From Bacteroidales bacterium (GTDB lineage Bacteria > Bacteroidota > Bacteroidia > Bacteroidales > F082), in the NCBI GenBank assembly GCA_017553625.1, contig JAFZKP010000017.1:62001-126000 (forward strand): DNA of 64,000 nucleotides, in the 5' to 3' direction. The notes beneath the pieces were generated by a model that saw only the letters and a program-made list of their open reading frames with translations, was not told the DNA's origin and did not search any database. Position numbers and translations under genes: made by a program. Below, piece after piece: positions 51,387 through 59,157 of this stretch (the first letter of the stretch is position 1; each line of letters starts with the position of its first letter).

Positions 51387-52424
51387 TCATTGTCTTTCGT
51401 AGGTTTGCACCTCGTCGTACACGTATTCCAATTTGATTCCCGCCTGGCGGAACATCTCCTCTGACTCTGCTCCGTCGTGATATTTGCGCTGGCACACCAC
51501 ACGCACGATACCGCAGTTTATTATCAGCATCGCGCACGTCCTGCACGGTGTCATGCGGCAATACAAGGTGCTGCCTTCCAATGCGATGCCGCGTCGTGCC
51601 GCCTGAGCGATGGCGTTCTGTTCTGCATGCACCGTCCTCACACAATGCTCCGTGATACGGCCGTCAGCATGAATCATCTTACGGAAAAGATGCCCCACCT
51701 CGTCGCAGTGCGGGAGTCCCCGAGGCGAGCCGACGTAACCTGTCACCAAAATCTGACGGTCTTTCACAATGACGCAGCCGCTACGACCACGGTCACAGGT
51801 GGCGCGCTCAGCCACTGTGTCAGCCATATTCATGAAATACTCATCCCATGAAGGACGTTTATATTTCTGATTCTCAATATCTTGAAGCACCTCTTCCACC
51901 CTCTTGTGAAGGTCTTCGATGCTGCCGTTGTTCTGGAACACATAATCCGCCTGATGGATGCACTCGCCGAGGTTCTGCTTGTTGGGGTCGGAGTTGCTCA
52001 TCTCACGCTCCTCATTGGCGACGAAAGTCTCATAACTCACCGAGTCCGTTTCAGACTTACGCTCCGTGATGCGCTCGTAACGCACTTTGCGGTCAGCATC
52101 GACGGCAAAGAGATGGAAGTTGCCTTTGGCGCGCAAAGCCTGAATCTCACCGGGAGTGCGGATGCTCTCGATGACGGCGTCCTTGCCGTTGTTGTAGGCT
52201 CGGTCGTAAAGCTGTTCGGCGATGTAACTCGGACTGTTGTTGGCACGCAAATCGTTAGCCACCGATGTCAGAGTGTCGCGATTTACTTCGAGACCACGGC
52301 GTTTCACCTCTTCAGACAAAAACGCACGCACCGAATAGTGAACGTAGCCTTTTTTCTCAATGAGATATTCAACAATTGTGCCTTTGCCAGCACCAAGAGT
52401 TCCTGTAATTCCTATTATATTCAT
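51387..52424 (-). CDS. P-loop kinase-like / deoxycytidylate deaminase fusion
   Basis: 345 aa in two domains. Residues 1 to about 180 form a nucleoside/nucleotide-kinase-like P-loop NTPase: IGITGTLGAGKGTIVEYL (Walker A, 8-16), then ESIRTPGEIQAL and LFAVDADRKVRYERI. Residues about 190-345 form a zinc-dependent dCMP-deaminase domain: GRSGCVIVKD, TVHAEQNAIAQAA (His-Ala-Glu) and MTPCRTCAMLIINCGI (PCxxC). Simple dCMP deaminases feed dUMP to thymidylate synthase. The same P-loop-plus-deaminase layout occurs in AvcD-type anti-phage deaminases, which are longer. No AvcI-like partner RNA or second gene was recognised here, so a metabolic role is the default. Confidence 0.88.
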   Translation of the reverse strand: MNIIGITGTLGAGKGTIVEYLIEKKGYVHYSVRAFLSEEVKRRGLEVNRDTLTSVANDLRANNSPSYIAEQLYDRAYNNGKDAVIESIRTPGEIQALRAKGNFHLFAVDADRKVRYERITERKSETDSVSYETFVANEEREMSNSDPNKQNLGECIHQADYVFQNNGSIEDLHKRVEEVLQDIENQKYKRPSWDEYFMNMADTVAERATCDRGRSGCVIVKDRQILVTGYVGSPRGLPHCDEVGHLFRKMIHADGRITEHCVRTVHAEQNAIAQAARRGIALEGSTLYCRMTPCRTCAMLIINCGIVRVVCQRKYHDGAESEEMFRQAGIKLEYVYDEVQTYERQ

Positions 52425-52441
52425 GATTTTTTTTATTTTTG

Positions 52442-52461
52442 AGATGCGATGAATCGCATCT
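52442..52461. repeat. Hairpin between deaminase and LOG genes
   Basis: AGATGCGA with TCGCATCT, loop TGAA, is a perfect 8-bp stem. There is no T-run on either side, so it is a palindromic repeat rather than a clear terminator. Confidence 0.6.
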
Positions 52462-52488
52462 TTACTGTATTCTATTAAACGTAAACTG

Positions 52489-53091
52489 CTAAGACGGACG
52501 GCTGTCTGTCTCTACCCTTATATCGTTAATCCATTTCTCAATCTTGACTGGACTGTATTCCTTCATCCTATCGAATAACTCCTTCGGGTCGTCGGTAACG
52601 ATGATATTTTTATTGTGATCTCCGCGAATGAAACCGTCGCGCACTCCCCTGTCAATCCATCTCACGAGGTCATCGTAATAGCCCAATGTATTATACAATG
52701 CGACAGGCTTCTCCATAAGTCGAAGTTGGTCAGCGACAACGACTTCCGAAAACTCATCGAGGGTACCGAAACCGCCCGGCATCGCAATGAAGGCGTCCGA
52801 TTCGCGCATCAGGATATCCTTACGCTCAGCCATAGTCTTGGTCGGAATCATCTTGGTGATTGTAGGATGACCGATCTCGTGAGCGAGCAGGAAATCAGGC
52901 ATCACGCCGACTACTTCGCAGCCGCGTTCAAGCATCTTGTCGGCGATGACATTCATCAGACCGACGCTGCCGCCGCCGTAATAAAGGGTGCAGCCGTTGT
53001 CGGCGAGAACCTCGCCAAGCCGTGCAGCCGCCTCAGCGTAACGATTGTCGAAGCCCATGCTGCTTCCGCAGAAAACACAAATGTTTTTCAT
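52489..53091 (-). CDS. LOG family protein (TIGR00730 type)
   Basis: 200 aa from the ATG at 53091; the longer frame to 53199 runs through a promoter and a hairpin array and is rejected. It opens ICVFCGSSMGFDNRY. The active-site motif is AMPGGFGTLDEFSEVV (PGGxGTxxE, about 110-118), with the upstream MAERKDIL (R-K of the family). Proteins of this type cleave nucleoside 5'-monophosphates at the glycosidic bond (cytokinin-activating LOG). The C-terminal eight codons (VETDSRPS) and stop come from a palindromic repeat (52492-52515), so the natural end has been overwritten. Confidence 0.9.
   Translation of the reverse strand: MKNICVFCGSSMGFDNRYAEAAARLGEVLADNGCTLYYGGGSVGLMNVIADKMLERGCEVVGVMPDFLLAHEIGHPTITKMIPTKTMAERKDILMRESDAFIAMPGGFGTLDEFSEVVVADQLRLMEKPVALYNTLGYYDDLVRWIDRGVRDGFIRGDHNKNIIVTDDPKELFDRMKEYSPVKIEKWINDIRVETDSRPS
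52492..52515. repeat. GTAGAGACGG-family palindrome inside LOG 3' end
   Basis: Reading minus, GTAGAGACAGACAGCCG and the following CCGTCT match the repeat at 57300-57326 (GTAGAGACGGTCAGCCG..) with a few differences. It encodes the last residues of the LOG protein. Confidence 0.7.
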
Positions 53092-53104
53092 TATCAATTT
53101 TTTG

Positions 53105-53112
53105 CAAAAATA
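53105..53112 (-). promoter_or_regulatory. -7 box of the LOG gene
   Basis: TATTTTTG followed by CA on the minus strand, 13 nt before the ATG at 53091. It supports that start. Confidence 0.6.
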
Positions 53113-53127
53113 CGAAATTTTTAATAT

Positions 53128-53224
53128 GCTGCTTCGCAGTATTTGAAAAATGTGCTGCTTCGCAGAATCTGTGGGCTTCACCCAATGACCGAAGGTCACA
53201 CATTTAGTCGAAGACTACACATTT
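53128..53224. repeat. Second mirror-symmetric hairpin array
   Basis: Left units CTGC/GCAG (twice) and GGGC/ACCC have loop TTC and ATGTG/CTGTG linkers. Right units TGACC/GGTCA and TAGTC/GACTA have loop GAA and CACATT linkers. The array runs from just behind the LOG promoter to the stop codon of the M20 gene. Closely related to 24026-24178. Confidence 0.75.
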
Positions 53225-54321
53225 CAACATATTTTTAACACATTATTAAATACATTTATTCCTGTTTCAATAATCTCATCTTCGAAAATATATTCTGGGT
53301 TATGCAGCGGCAAATGATCTTCTCCGCAGCCAAGTCCGAAGAGGCAAATCGGGCACACATCGGCAAAACGGCCGAAGTCCTCCGACCAGCGGAAAGGCTC
53401 TTCAAGATATTGATAATCAAGGTTTAATAATTTTGCTGCATTTTCAACCATTGCGATAGCTTCGTCGTTGTTCATCGTGGCAGAAAACGCCTCGTGGATG
53501 CTGCTTCCGAACTGAAAATCCTGTTTCTCGGCGACCATGGCGCAAAGTTGAACCACGTCGGCGGTGAGATGCTGCAGCTTTTCGTTGTCGTAAGAACGCA
53601 AAGTGAGCCAGATCTCGGCATGAGCAGGTGCAACGCCAAACGTCTCTTCGCCCAAAACAGCGTGAGTCATGGTCATCATGGTAAGAGGTTTTTCATCGCG
53701 AAGCATCTCCGCTTTCTTGCCGAAAATGTCAATCAATGCTGACAACACGTGCTGCGGGCTGTGACCTGTCTCAGGCTGCGACGCGTGTGCCGTGATGCCA
53801 TCAAAAATCAGTTTTAAGCCCAGAGAACCCGCCGCGAAACAGCCTTTGCGCAGCAAAATCTTGTTTTTCGCATATCCCGGGATGTTGTGCAGCGCAAACG
53901 CCATATCAGGTTTTATCTGTTCGAACTGAGGGTCGGCGATGACAGCTTTCGCCCCTTGACCGGTTTCCTCTGCAGGCTGGAAAAGCAGCACCGCTTCGCC
54001 ATTTTCAGGACGTTTTTCGCTCAATCTCTGTGCCAACCCCGCAATAATGGAAGCATGTCCGTCGTGGCCGCAGCGGTGCGAGCAGTGACGGTCGCCTTCA
54101 GGGATGTTCAACGCGTCAATATCGCCACGAACAAGAATTCGTTTTCCTTTGTTTTTTCCTTTGAAAACCACAGCGATTCCGTTGCCTCCGATGTTGCGGA
54201 TGTGAACATCGGGATTCAGTTTCTCAAGAAACTCGTTTAAAATGGAGTTCGTTTTCACCTCCTTGCCCGAAAGCTCGGCGTTTTCATGAAGAATGTGACG
54301 AAGTTCAATGATGTTTTTCAT
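53224..54321 (-). CDS. M20 family amidohydrolase
   Basis: 365 aa from the ATG at 54321. Metal-dependent hydrolase of the N-acyl-amino-acid/hippurate amidohydrolase group: LVRGDIDALNIPEGD (about 62-76), HRCGHDGHASIIAGLA, and LLFQPAEETGQGAKAV with the catalytic Glu pair. An ALHNIPG segment and a dimerisation domain follow. Substrates are N-acylated amino acids, exact one unknown. The frame extends upstream to 54381 (with SERSEE, repeat-derived), but the promoter at 54379-54386 excludes that start. The repeat lies in its 5' leader. Confidence 0.92.
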   Translation of the reverse strand: MKNIIELRHILHENAELSGKEVKTNSILNEFLEKLNPDVHIRNIGGNGIAVVFKGKNKGKRILVRGDIDALNIPEGDRHCSHRCGHDGHASIIAGLAQRLSEKRPENGEAVLLFQPAEETGQGAKAVIADPQFEQIKPDMAFALHNIPGYAKNKILLRKGCFAAGSLGLKLIFDGITAHASQPETGHSPQHVLSALIDIFGKKAEMLRDEKPLTMMTMTHAVLGEETFGVAPAHAEIWLTLRSYDNEKLQHLTADVVQLCAMVAEKQDFQFGSSIHEAFSATMNNDEAIAMVENAAKLLNLDYQYLEEPFRWSEDFGRFADVCPICLFGLGCGEDHLPLHNPEYIFEDEIIETGINVFNNVLKIC

Positions 54322-54338
54322 ATTTCTGCTTAATTTAT

Positions 54339-54368
54339 GAGATTCCTCACTTCGTTCGGAATGACAGG
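54339..54368. repeat. GGAATGACA repeat in the M20 leader
   Basis: GAGATTCCTCACTTCGTTCGG plus AATGACAGG is the same family as 48890-48921 and 59110-59137. It lies between the M20 promoter and its start codon. Confidence 0.75.
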
Positions 54369-54378
54369 AACCGGAATG

Positions 54379-54386
54379 CAAAAGTA
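54379..54386 (-). promoter_or_regulatory. -7 box of the M20 gene
   Basis: TACTTTTG followed by CA on the minus strand. The 57-nt distance to the ATG is taken up largely by the inserted repeat. Confidence 0.55.
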
Positions 54387-54418
54387 AAGTTTTTTTTGAA
54401 TTTTTGAATAAAAATTTC

Positions 54419-54426
54419 TATATTTG
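54419..54426 (+). promoter_or_regulatory. -7 box of Fic copy 2
   Basis: TATATTTG followed by CAG, the same sequence as for Fic copy 1, 19 nt before the ATG at 54446. Confidence 0.7.
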
Positions 54427-54445
54427 CAGGCTAATTCAACTGCAC

Positions 54446-55663
54446 ATGTCAGATCACGATGTTATACAAACGTATATAAACTTCGACGAGTATATCCGTC
54501 AAGGGGAGCCGTCGCAACGCGAAGCTGCGTACGCTTGGAGTACTGCTATTGGACTTCAGGCTGTTGACGGGCTGAAGACATCGGACTATCTGAACGATTT
54601 GGCCCGTCGTAATATTGAGGGCGAAATTACCATCGATGAGGTCGGAAAGTTGCTTGACAGCTATTATGAGAGCAAGACGGTGCGTGAAAATGGTGATATT
54701 GACAAGGAAGAAGCCGACAAAGCGTCTAAAAATATTAAAAAAATTCTGTCTGTAAAGACCATAGATTTCTCAACAAAAGGATATATTTCAGTTCATCGCA
54801 GAATTTTTGAAGGTGTGATGAAACATGCAGGAAAATTGCGTGAATATGACATTTCGAAAAGAGAATGGATCCTTGAGGGCGATACCGTTGATTATTTGAA
54901 TTGGGAGGATTTGCATCGCGCTTTGGATTATGACATTGAACAAGAACGCAACTTCAGCTATAAAGGCATCACTAACGACCAGTTGGTTGCCCACATCACT
55001 AAATTCGTCTCGGGTTTGTGGCAGATTCATCCTTTTGGAGAGGGTAATACACGTACAACAGCGGTATTTACAATTCAGTATCTGCGCTTATTGGGTTTTG
55101 ATGTTGAAAACGACCTTTTTGCCAAGCATTCCTGGTATTTCCGCAATGCGTTGGTGAGAGCTAATTACAAGAATGCCAAAAAAGGAATCGATTTCAGTCC
55201 AGTTTATTTGGAGAGATTTTTCCGTAATTTGTTATTTGGTGAACAATGGGTTTTGCGGAATCGCTATTTGCATATTCATCCTCCAAAGGAATGGAGTATA
55301 CAGCCAAATTTGGCAGTACAGGACAAGTACCGAACAACCACCCCCACAAGTACCCGAACAAGTACCGAACAAGTACCCGACAAGTACCCGACAAGTACCC
55401 GACAAGTACCCGACAAGTTACATACTAACAATCTGAATATTATAAAGTTGGTGCAATTAGTTGGTGAGCATGAAATGTCTGTAAAAGAGATGATTACATT
55501 AGTTGGACTTAAAGATCGTGAAAATTTTTTGAATGTATTCTTAACTCCTGCTATTAACGAAGGGTATATTCGTTTGCTCCATCCCGACAAGCCCCATCAT
55601 CCTCGCCAGAAGTATCTTTTGACTACAAAAGGCATCTTGCTTAATAACGACATCAAGAGTTAA
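54446..55663 (+). CDS. Fic-domain protein with C-terminal winged helix (copy 2)
   Basis: About 405 aa from the ATG at 54446. Same design as the gene at 12116-13306: MSDHDVIQTYINFDEYIRQG start, RRNIEGEITIDEV inhibitory-helix-like segment, Fic active site IHPFGEGNTRT (HPFxxGNxR intact) and linker of QVPDKYPTSTR repeats. The winged-helix ending (KLVQLVGEHEMSVKEMITLVGLKDRENFLNVFL) is nearly identical to copy 1. The linker DNA is four perfect 11-bp units at 55369-55412 within a longer imperfect run (55323-55421). Because 11 is not a multiple of 3, unit gain or loss would shift the frame and remove the winged helix. Nucleotidyl transfer is inferred from the motif. Confidence 0.88.
   Translation: MSDHDVIQTYINFDEYIRQGEPSQREAAYAWSTAIGLQAVDGLKTSDYLNDLARRNIEGEITIDEVGKLLDSYYESKTVRENGDIDKEEADKASKNIKKILSVKTIDFSTKGYISVHRRIFEGVMKHAGKLREYDISKREWILEGDTVDYLNWEDLHRALDYDIEQERNFSYKGITNDQLVAHITKFVSGLWQIHPFGEGNTRTTAVFTIQYLRLLGFDVENDLFAKHSWYFRNALVRANYKNAKKGIDFSPVYLERFFRNLLFGEQWVLRNRYLHIHPPKEWSIQPNLAVQDKYRTTTPTSTRTSTEQVPDKYPTSTRQVPDKLHTNNLNIIKLVQLVGEHEMSVKEMITLVGLKDRENFLNVFLTPAINEGYIRLLHPDKPHHPRQKYLLTTKGILLNNDIKS
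55323..55421 (+). repeat. 11-bp tandem repeat in Fic copy 2
   Basis: Units of ACAAGTACCCG: four exact copies at 55369-55412, flanked by 11- and 12-bp variants. All three forward frames are open across it. The two non-native frames hit stops ending at 55428 and 55436. Confidence 0.9.
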
Positions 55664-55756
55664 TGTGTCAGGCAGGCTCACACTAGCAATTCAATAAGTA
55701 AAGGTGGAAAAATCAAAAAACTTCACACTCCAAACTTGTAACTCCAAACTTTTTTG

Positions 55757-55764
55757 TATTTTTG
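55757..55764 (+). promoter_or_regulatory. -7 box of manA
   Basis: TATTTTTG followed by CAG, 29 nt before the ATG. The sequence before it carries short repeats of ACTCCAAACTT. Confidence 0.65.
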
Positions 55765-55793
55765 CAGTTTGGAAAAATCTGAACTGACAAATA

Positions 55794-56783
55794 ATGAACG
55801 TACTATATCCATTGAAGTTTCAGCCCATTTATCTGGAGAAGATATGGGGCGGACATAACGTCAAGACATTGCTGCACAAGGACTTCGGTAAGATTCCGAA
55901 CTGCGGTGAGATGTGGCTGCTTTCTGGCGTCGAAGGCCAAAACAGCGTGGTCTGCAACGGCAATTTCACTGGCGACGAACTCAACGACCTCGTCGAGACT
56001 TTCATGGGCGACCTCGTCGGCGACAACGTTTTCGACCGTTATGGCGAGACTTTCCCTCTGTTGATCAAGGTCATAGACCCGCTGACATGGCTCTCGGTGC
56101 AGGTGCATCCCGACGATGAGATTGCGCAGAAAATCGGGCTGGAAAATGGCAAGACCGAGATGTGGTATGTGATGCATGCCGAAAACGACGCCGAACTCGT
56201 CTCAGGCTTCAACCGTGAGGTGACAAAAGCCGAGGTCGAGAAGCTGATTTACGACAAAAAGATTTCGGAAGTACTTAACTATGAACAAGTTAACGACGGC
56301 GATGTGTTTTTCATCCCGGCAAGACGCATTCATGCATTAGGTCCAGGCTGCATGGTGGCTGAGATTCAGCAGACCAGCGACACCACCTATCGTGTTTACG
56401 ACTGGGATCGCCTCGACCAGCACGGAATGTACCGCGAGCTTCATATCCCGCAGTCGCTGTTTACCTTGAACTACAAACACGAGGACAACTACCGCACCGA
56501 GTACGACCGCGACAAGAAAAATGCCACCGTCCAAATGGTGGAATGCCCATATTTCACTACTAATTTCATCAATTTGGAAAAAGGAATGACGTTGGCAAAA
56601 GACTACTCCGAACTCGATTCTTTCGTGGTTTTGATGAGTGTCGGTGGCAGCTTCACCTTGAAATACGACGGCGGCGAGGAAATCGTCAACATCGGCGAGT
56701 GCATATTGATTCCAAACGTCATTAACAAAGTGGAAATCAACGCATTAGAAGATTGTAAAATATTAGAAACTTATATTGTTTAA
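55794..56783 (+). CDS. manA: Mannose-6-phosphate isomerase, class I
   Basis: Zinc enzyme interconverting mannose 6-phosphate and fructose 6-phosphate, supplying GDP-mannose routes. 329 aa, the short bacterial type. Cupin metal residues are visible: LSVQVHPDDEIAQK (His and Glu region, about 98-111), GKTEMWYVM (Glu) and VFFIPARRIHALGPG (His, about 180). Catalytic-region Lys/Arg are in DTTYRVYDWDR. The mannose link fits the polyprenyl-phosphate mannosyltransferase-like gene at 40098. It lies 17 nt before the TlpA gene, possibly co-transcribed. Confidence 0.92.
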   Translation: MNVLYPLKFQPIYLEKIWGGHNVKTLLHKDFGKIPNCGEMWLLSGVEGQNSVVCNGNFTGDELNDLVETFMGDLVGDNVFDRYGETFPLLIKVIDPLTWLSVQVHPDDEIAQKIGLENGKTEMWYVMHAENDAELVSGFNREVTKAEVEKLIYDKKISEVLNYEQVNDGDVFFIPARRIHALGPGCMVAEIQQTSDTTYRVYDWDRLDQHGMYRELHIPQSLFTLNYKHEDNYRTEYDRDKKNATVQMVECPYFTTNFINLEKGMTLAKDYSELDSFVVLMSVGGSFTLKYDGGEEIVNIGECILIPNVINKVEINALEDCKILETYIV

Positions 56784-56800
56784 CCTTTAAAATTTATACC

Positions 56801-57295
56801 ATGAAAAAATTGTTAGCAACCTTACTTTTCGGCTTCATGTTCTTCGGCTTGAGCGCCCAAAACAAATCTGATTTGCCGAATATCACATTGAAAAACCTTG
56901 ACGGTGAGTCAGTTAACATCGCCGAACTGAATAACGACGGCAAGCCGTTCGTGATGACCTTCTGGGCAACCTGGTGCGGTCCGTGCGTGAAAGAACACAA
57001 CGCCCTCACCGAGGTTTACGACGACTGGGTAGAGGAAACCGGCATCAAGATTTTCTCAGTGTCTATCGACGACGCGCGTTCAACGGCAAAAATCAGACCT
57101 TTCGTCGATGGCAAAGGCTGGCCTTTCGATATTTTACTCGACGTGAACAAAGATCTTGCTCGTGCGATGAACGTCAACAACCCGCCTCACACTTTCCTTT
57201 TTGACGGCGACGGCAAGATTGTGTGGCAGCATACCGGATATTTGGATGGTGGCGAAGAGGATTTGTATCAGGAAATTTTGAAGATTTCTAAATAA
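56801..57295 (+). CDS. TlpA-like periplasmic thioredoxin
   Basis: 164 aa. Signal peptide MKKLLATLLFGFMFFGLSAQ is cleaved at about residue 20. The thioredoxin fold carries MTFWATWCGPCVKEHNAL, with WCGPC at about 60-64 as redox-active site, then the cis-Pro region NNPPHTFLFDGDG. It acts as a thiol-disulfide reductase or oxidase in the periplasm. It is followed by a DUF6029 barrel-like protein and an Omp28 lipoprotein with a CxxC, suggesting a redox-linked export or folding module. Confidence 0.93.
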   Translation: MKKLLATLLFGFMFFGLSAQNKSDLPNITLKNLDGESVNIAELNNDGKPFVMTFWATWCGPCVKEHNALTEVYDDWVEETGIKIFSVSIDDARSTAKIRPFVDGKGWPFDILLDVNKDLARAMNVNNPPHTFLFDGDGKIVWQHTGYLDGGEEDLYQEILKISK

Positions 57296-57299
57296 AAAG

Positions 57300-57326
57300 G
57301 TAGAGACGGTCAGCCGACCGTCTGTA
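57300..57326. repeat. GTAGAGACGG-family palindrome
   Basis: GTAGAGACGGTC..GACCGTCTGTAC is a hairpin with loop AGCC, 5 nt after the TlpA stop codon. Relatives are at 22973-22998 and 52492-52515. Confidence 0.75.
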
Positions 57327-57352
57327 CAATCAAATATTGAAATAAAAAAATC

Positions 57353-59104
57353 ATGAAGAAATTATCATTATTAATTGCCTTAATGCTCGGAACCACTGCG
57401 ATGTATGGTCAAGGATTTTTCAACGGATCGAAGGTCAGCGGCAGCTTCCAGATTGACGGAAACTACTATTGGGAGGACAAAGGCATCGGCATCAGCAAAG
57501 AAGACATCAACGGTGAAAGCTTCGGTGCATACGGCTTCGGCAAACTCCAGTACCAGCTCGGCGACTTCAGCGCCGGTATGAGATTCGAGGCATACCAGAC
57601 CACCCCGATGTCAGGCTTCGACACCCGTGTCAAGGGAATGGGCGTCGCCAACTTCTTTGCCACCTACGACAACGGCACTATCGGCGTGACCGTCGGCGAC
57701 ATCTACGACCAATTCGGCAACGGATTGATTTACAGAAGTTACGAGGAATGGACTTTGGGCTACGACAACTCGTTGAGAGGCGTCCGCGCCGTATTCCGTC
57801 CGACATTAGGTGTCACAATCAAAGGAATCTACGGAAAACAGCGTTTTTACTGGGCAAAATACGATGAAAACGTGTCGACATCTGAAGACAGAGGTCTTGT
57901 CCGCGGTATCGACGGCGAATGGGACATCAACCAAAGCATTAAAGCATGGAACATCAGCAAGTTCCACGCCACTTTAGGAGCCAGCTTCGTCAGCAAATAC
58001 GAGTCTGACACAAGAATGATGGTCGGGGAATCAGAGCTGATATTGCCACAAAACGTTGCTGCATACGCTGGAAGAATGAACCTCGGATACGGCAGATTCG
58101 GTCTCTCTGCCGAGTACGCGAGAAAGATTAACGACCCGTCGGTGTTCAACAACTTCATCTACCGTGAAGGTCAGGAATTACTGGCATCCTTGTCATATTC
58201 ACAGAAAGGTCTCGGTGTGGTTTTGCAGGTGAAACGTGTCGACAACATGAGTTTCAAGTCGAAACGTCTTGCCACACAAAACGACCTCGACCTCGGTTTC
58301 ATCCCGCCTATCAACTACACGCACACACACAGCCTGCCGTCGATGTTCTCGTACGCGACACAGCCGTTGGGCGAGATGGGAATCCAGTTCCAGGTCAACT
58401 ACACCATTCCAAAGAAGACCTTCCTTGGCGGAAAATACGGCACAAAACTCGCATTCAACTACAGCCAGGTCAACGACATAAAACGCGACTCCATCATGGT
58501 CAACGGCGTGAACACCCTGAATCAAGCAGGAACGAAAGGCTATGACTCACCGTTCTTTGCTGTTGGCGACCGTATGTTTTATCGAGACTTGAATTTCGAA
58601 ATCGAGAAGAAGATAAGCACCAAATGGAATCTCACATTGATGTACATCAACCTGTACTACGACATGGAGACCATTGAGAATCATCCGGGTGCGGAAGCTG
58701 TTGAGGCAAACATCGCTTTCGGCGAAGTCATTTACAAAATCAACAGGAAACACAGTCTGCGCTTAGAGTTGCAGCACATGTGGGACAACGTTGGTTCTGA
58801 CCACGAGATTGAGGCGGGACACGAAGCCTACTACACCAAACGCGGCAACTGGTTCGCATTCCTTTTGGAATACACCATCGCACCAAAGTGGTTCGTCTCG
58901 GTTGCTGACAAATACAACTACGGCAACCCTATCGAGGACAACCGCGACCATTATTTCACGGGCTCGTTCGGTTACATCAAAGACCAGACACGTATCGCCA
59001 TCAGCGGTGGCCGCCAGAGCGAAGGGTTGGTTTGCGTGGGAGGAGTTTGCAGAACCGTACCTGCATCAAGTGGAGTATCCATAACCATCACGACCTCGTT
59101 TTAA
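57353..59104 (+). CDS. DUF6029-like outer-membrane protein
   Basis: 583 aa. Signal peptide ends near AMYG|QGF. The mature sequence is beta-strand-rich throughout (SGSFQIDGNYYWED, RFEAYQTTP, SLRGVRAVFRP, LRLELQHMW, TGSFGYIKDQTRIAISGGRQ) and ends SGVSITITTSF with a terminal Phe, consistent with a large barrel. The layout fits the Bacteroidota family DUF6029. A short Cys pair loop (CVGGVC) lies near the C-terminus, which matters because the neighbours are thioredoxin-fold proteins. Role unknown. Confidence 0.75.
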   Translation: MKKLSLLIALMLGTTAMYGQGFFNGSKVSGSFQIDGNYYWEDKGIGISKEDINGESFGAYGFGKLQYQLGDFSAGMRFEAYQTTPMSGFDTRVKGMGVANFFATYDNGTIGVTVGDIYDQFGNGLIYRSYEEWTLGYDNSLRGVRAVFRPTLGVTIKGIYGKQRFYWAKYDENVSTSEDRGLVRGIDGEWDINQSIKAWNISKFHATLGASFVSKYESDTRMMVGESELILPQNVAAYAGRMNLGYGRFGLSAEYARKINDPSVFNNFIYREGQELLASLSYSQKGLGVVLQVKRVDNMSFKSKRLATQNDLDLGFIPPINYTHTHSLPSMFSYATQPLGEMGIQFQVNYTIPKKTFLGGKYGTKLAFNYSQVNDIKRDSIMVNGVNTLNQAGTKGYDSPFFAVGDRMFYRDLNFEIEKKISTKWNLTLMYINLYYDMETIENHPGAEAVEANIAFGEVIYKINRKHSLRLELQHMWDNVGSDHEIEAGHEAYYTKRGNWFAFLLEYTIAPKWFVSVADKYNYGNPIEDNRDHYFTGSFGYIKDQTRIAISGGRQSEGLVCVGGVCRTVPASSGVSITITTSF

Positions 59105-59109
59105 ACAGT

Positions 59110-59137
59110 GAGATTCCTCACTACGTTCGGAATGACA
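59110..59137. repeat. GGAATGACA repeat after the DUF6029 gene
   Basis: GAGATTCCTCACTACGTTCGG plus AATGACA begins 5 nt after the DUF6029 stop. Third copy of the family in this window. Confidence 0.75.
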
Positions 59138-59157
59138 AATAGAAAAAAGTATTAAAA

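Noticed and set aside
53092..53199. N-terminal extension of the LOG protein
   Set aside because: It is read from the promoter and hairpin array. The protein family begins at the ATG at 53091.
55323..55421. CRISPR-like repeat run
   Set aside because: Units are 11 bp, adjacent without spacers and inside the Fic coding sequence.
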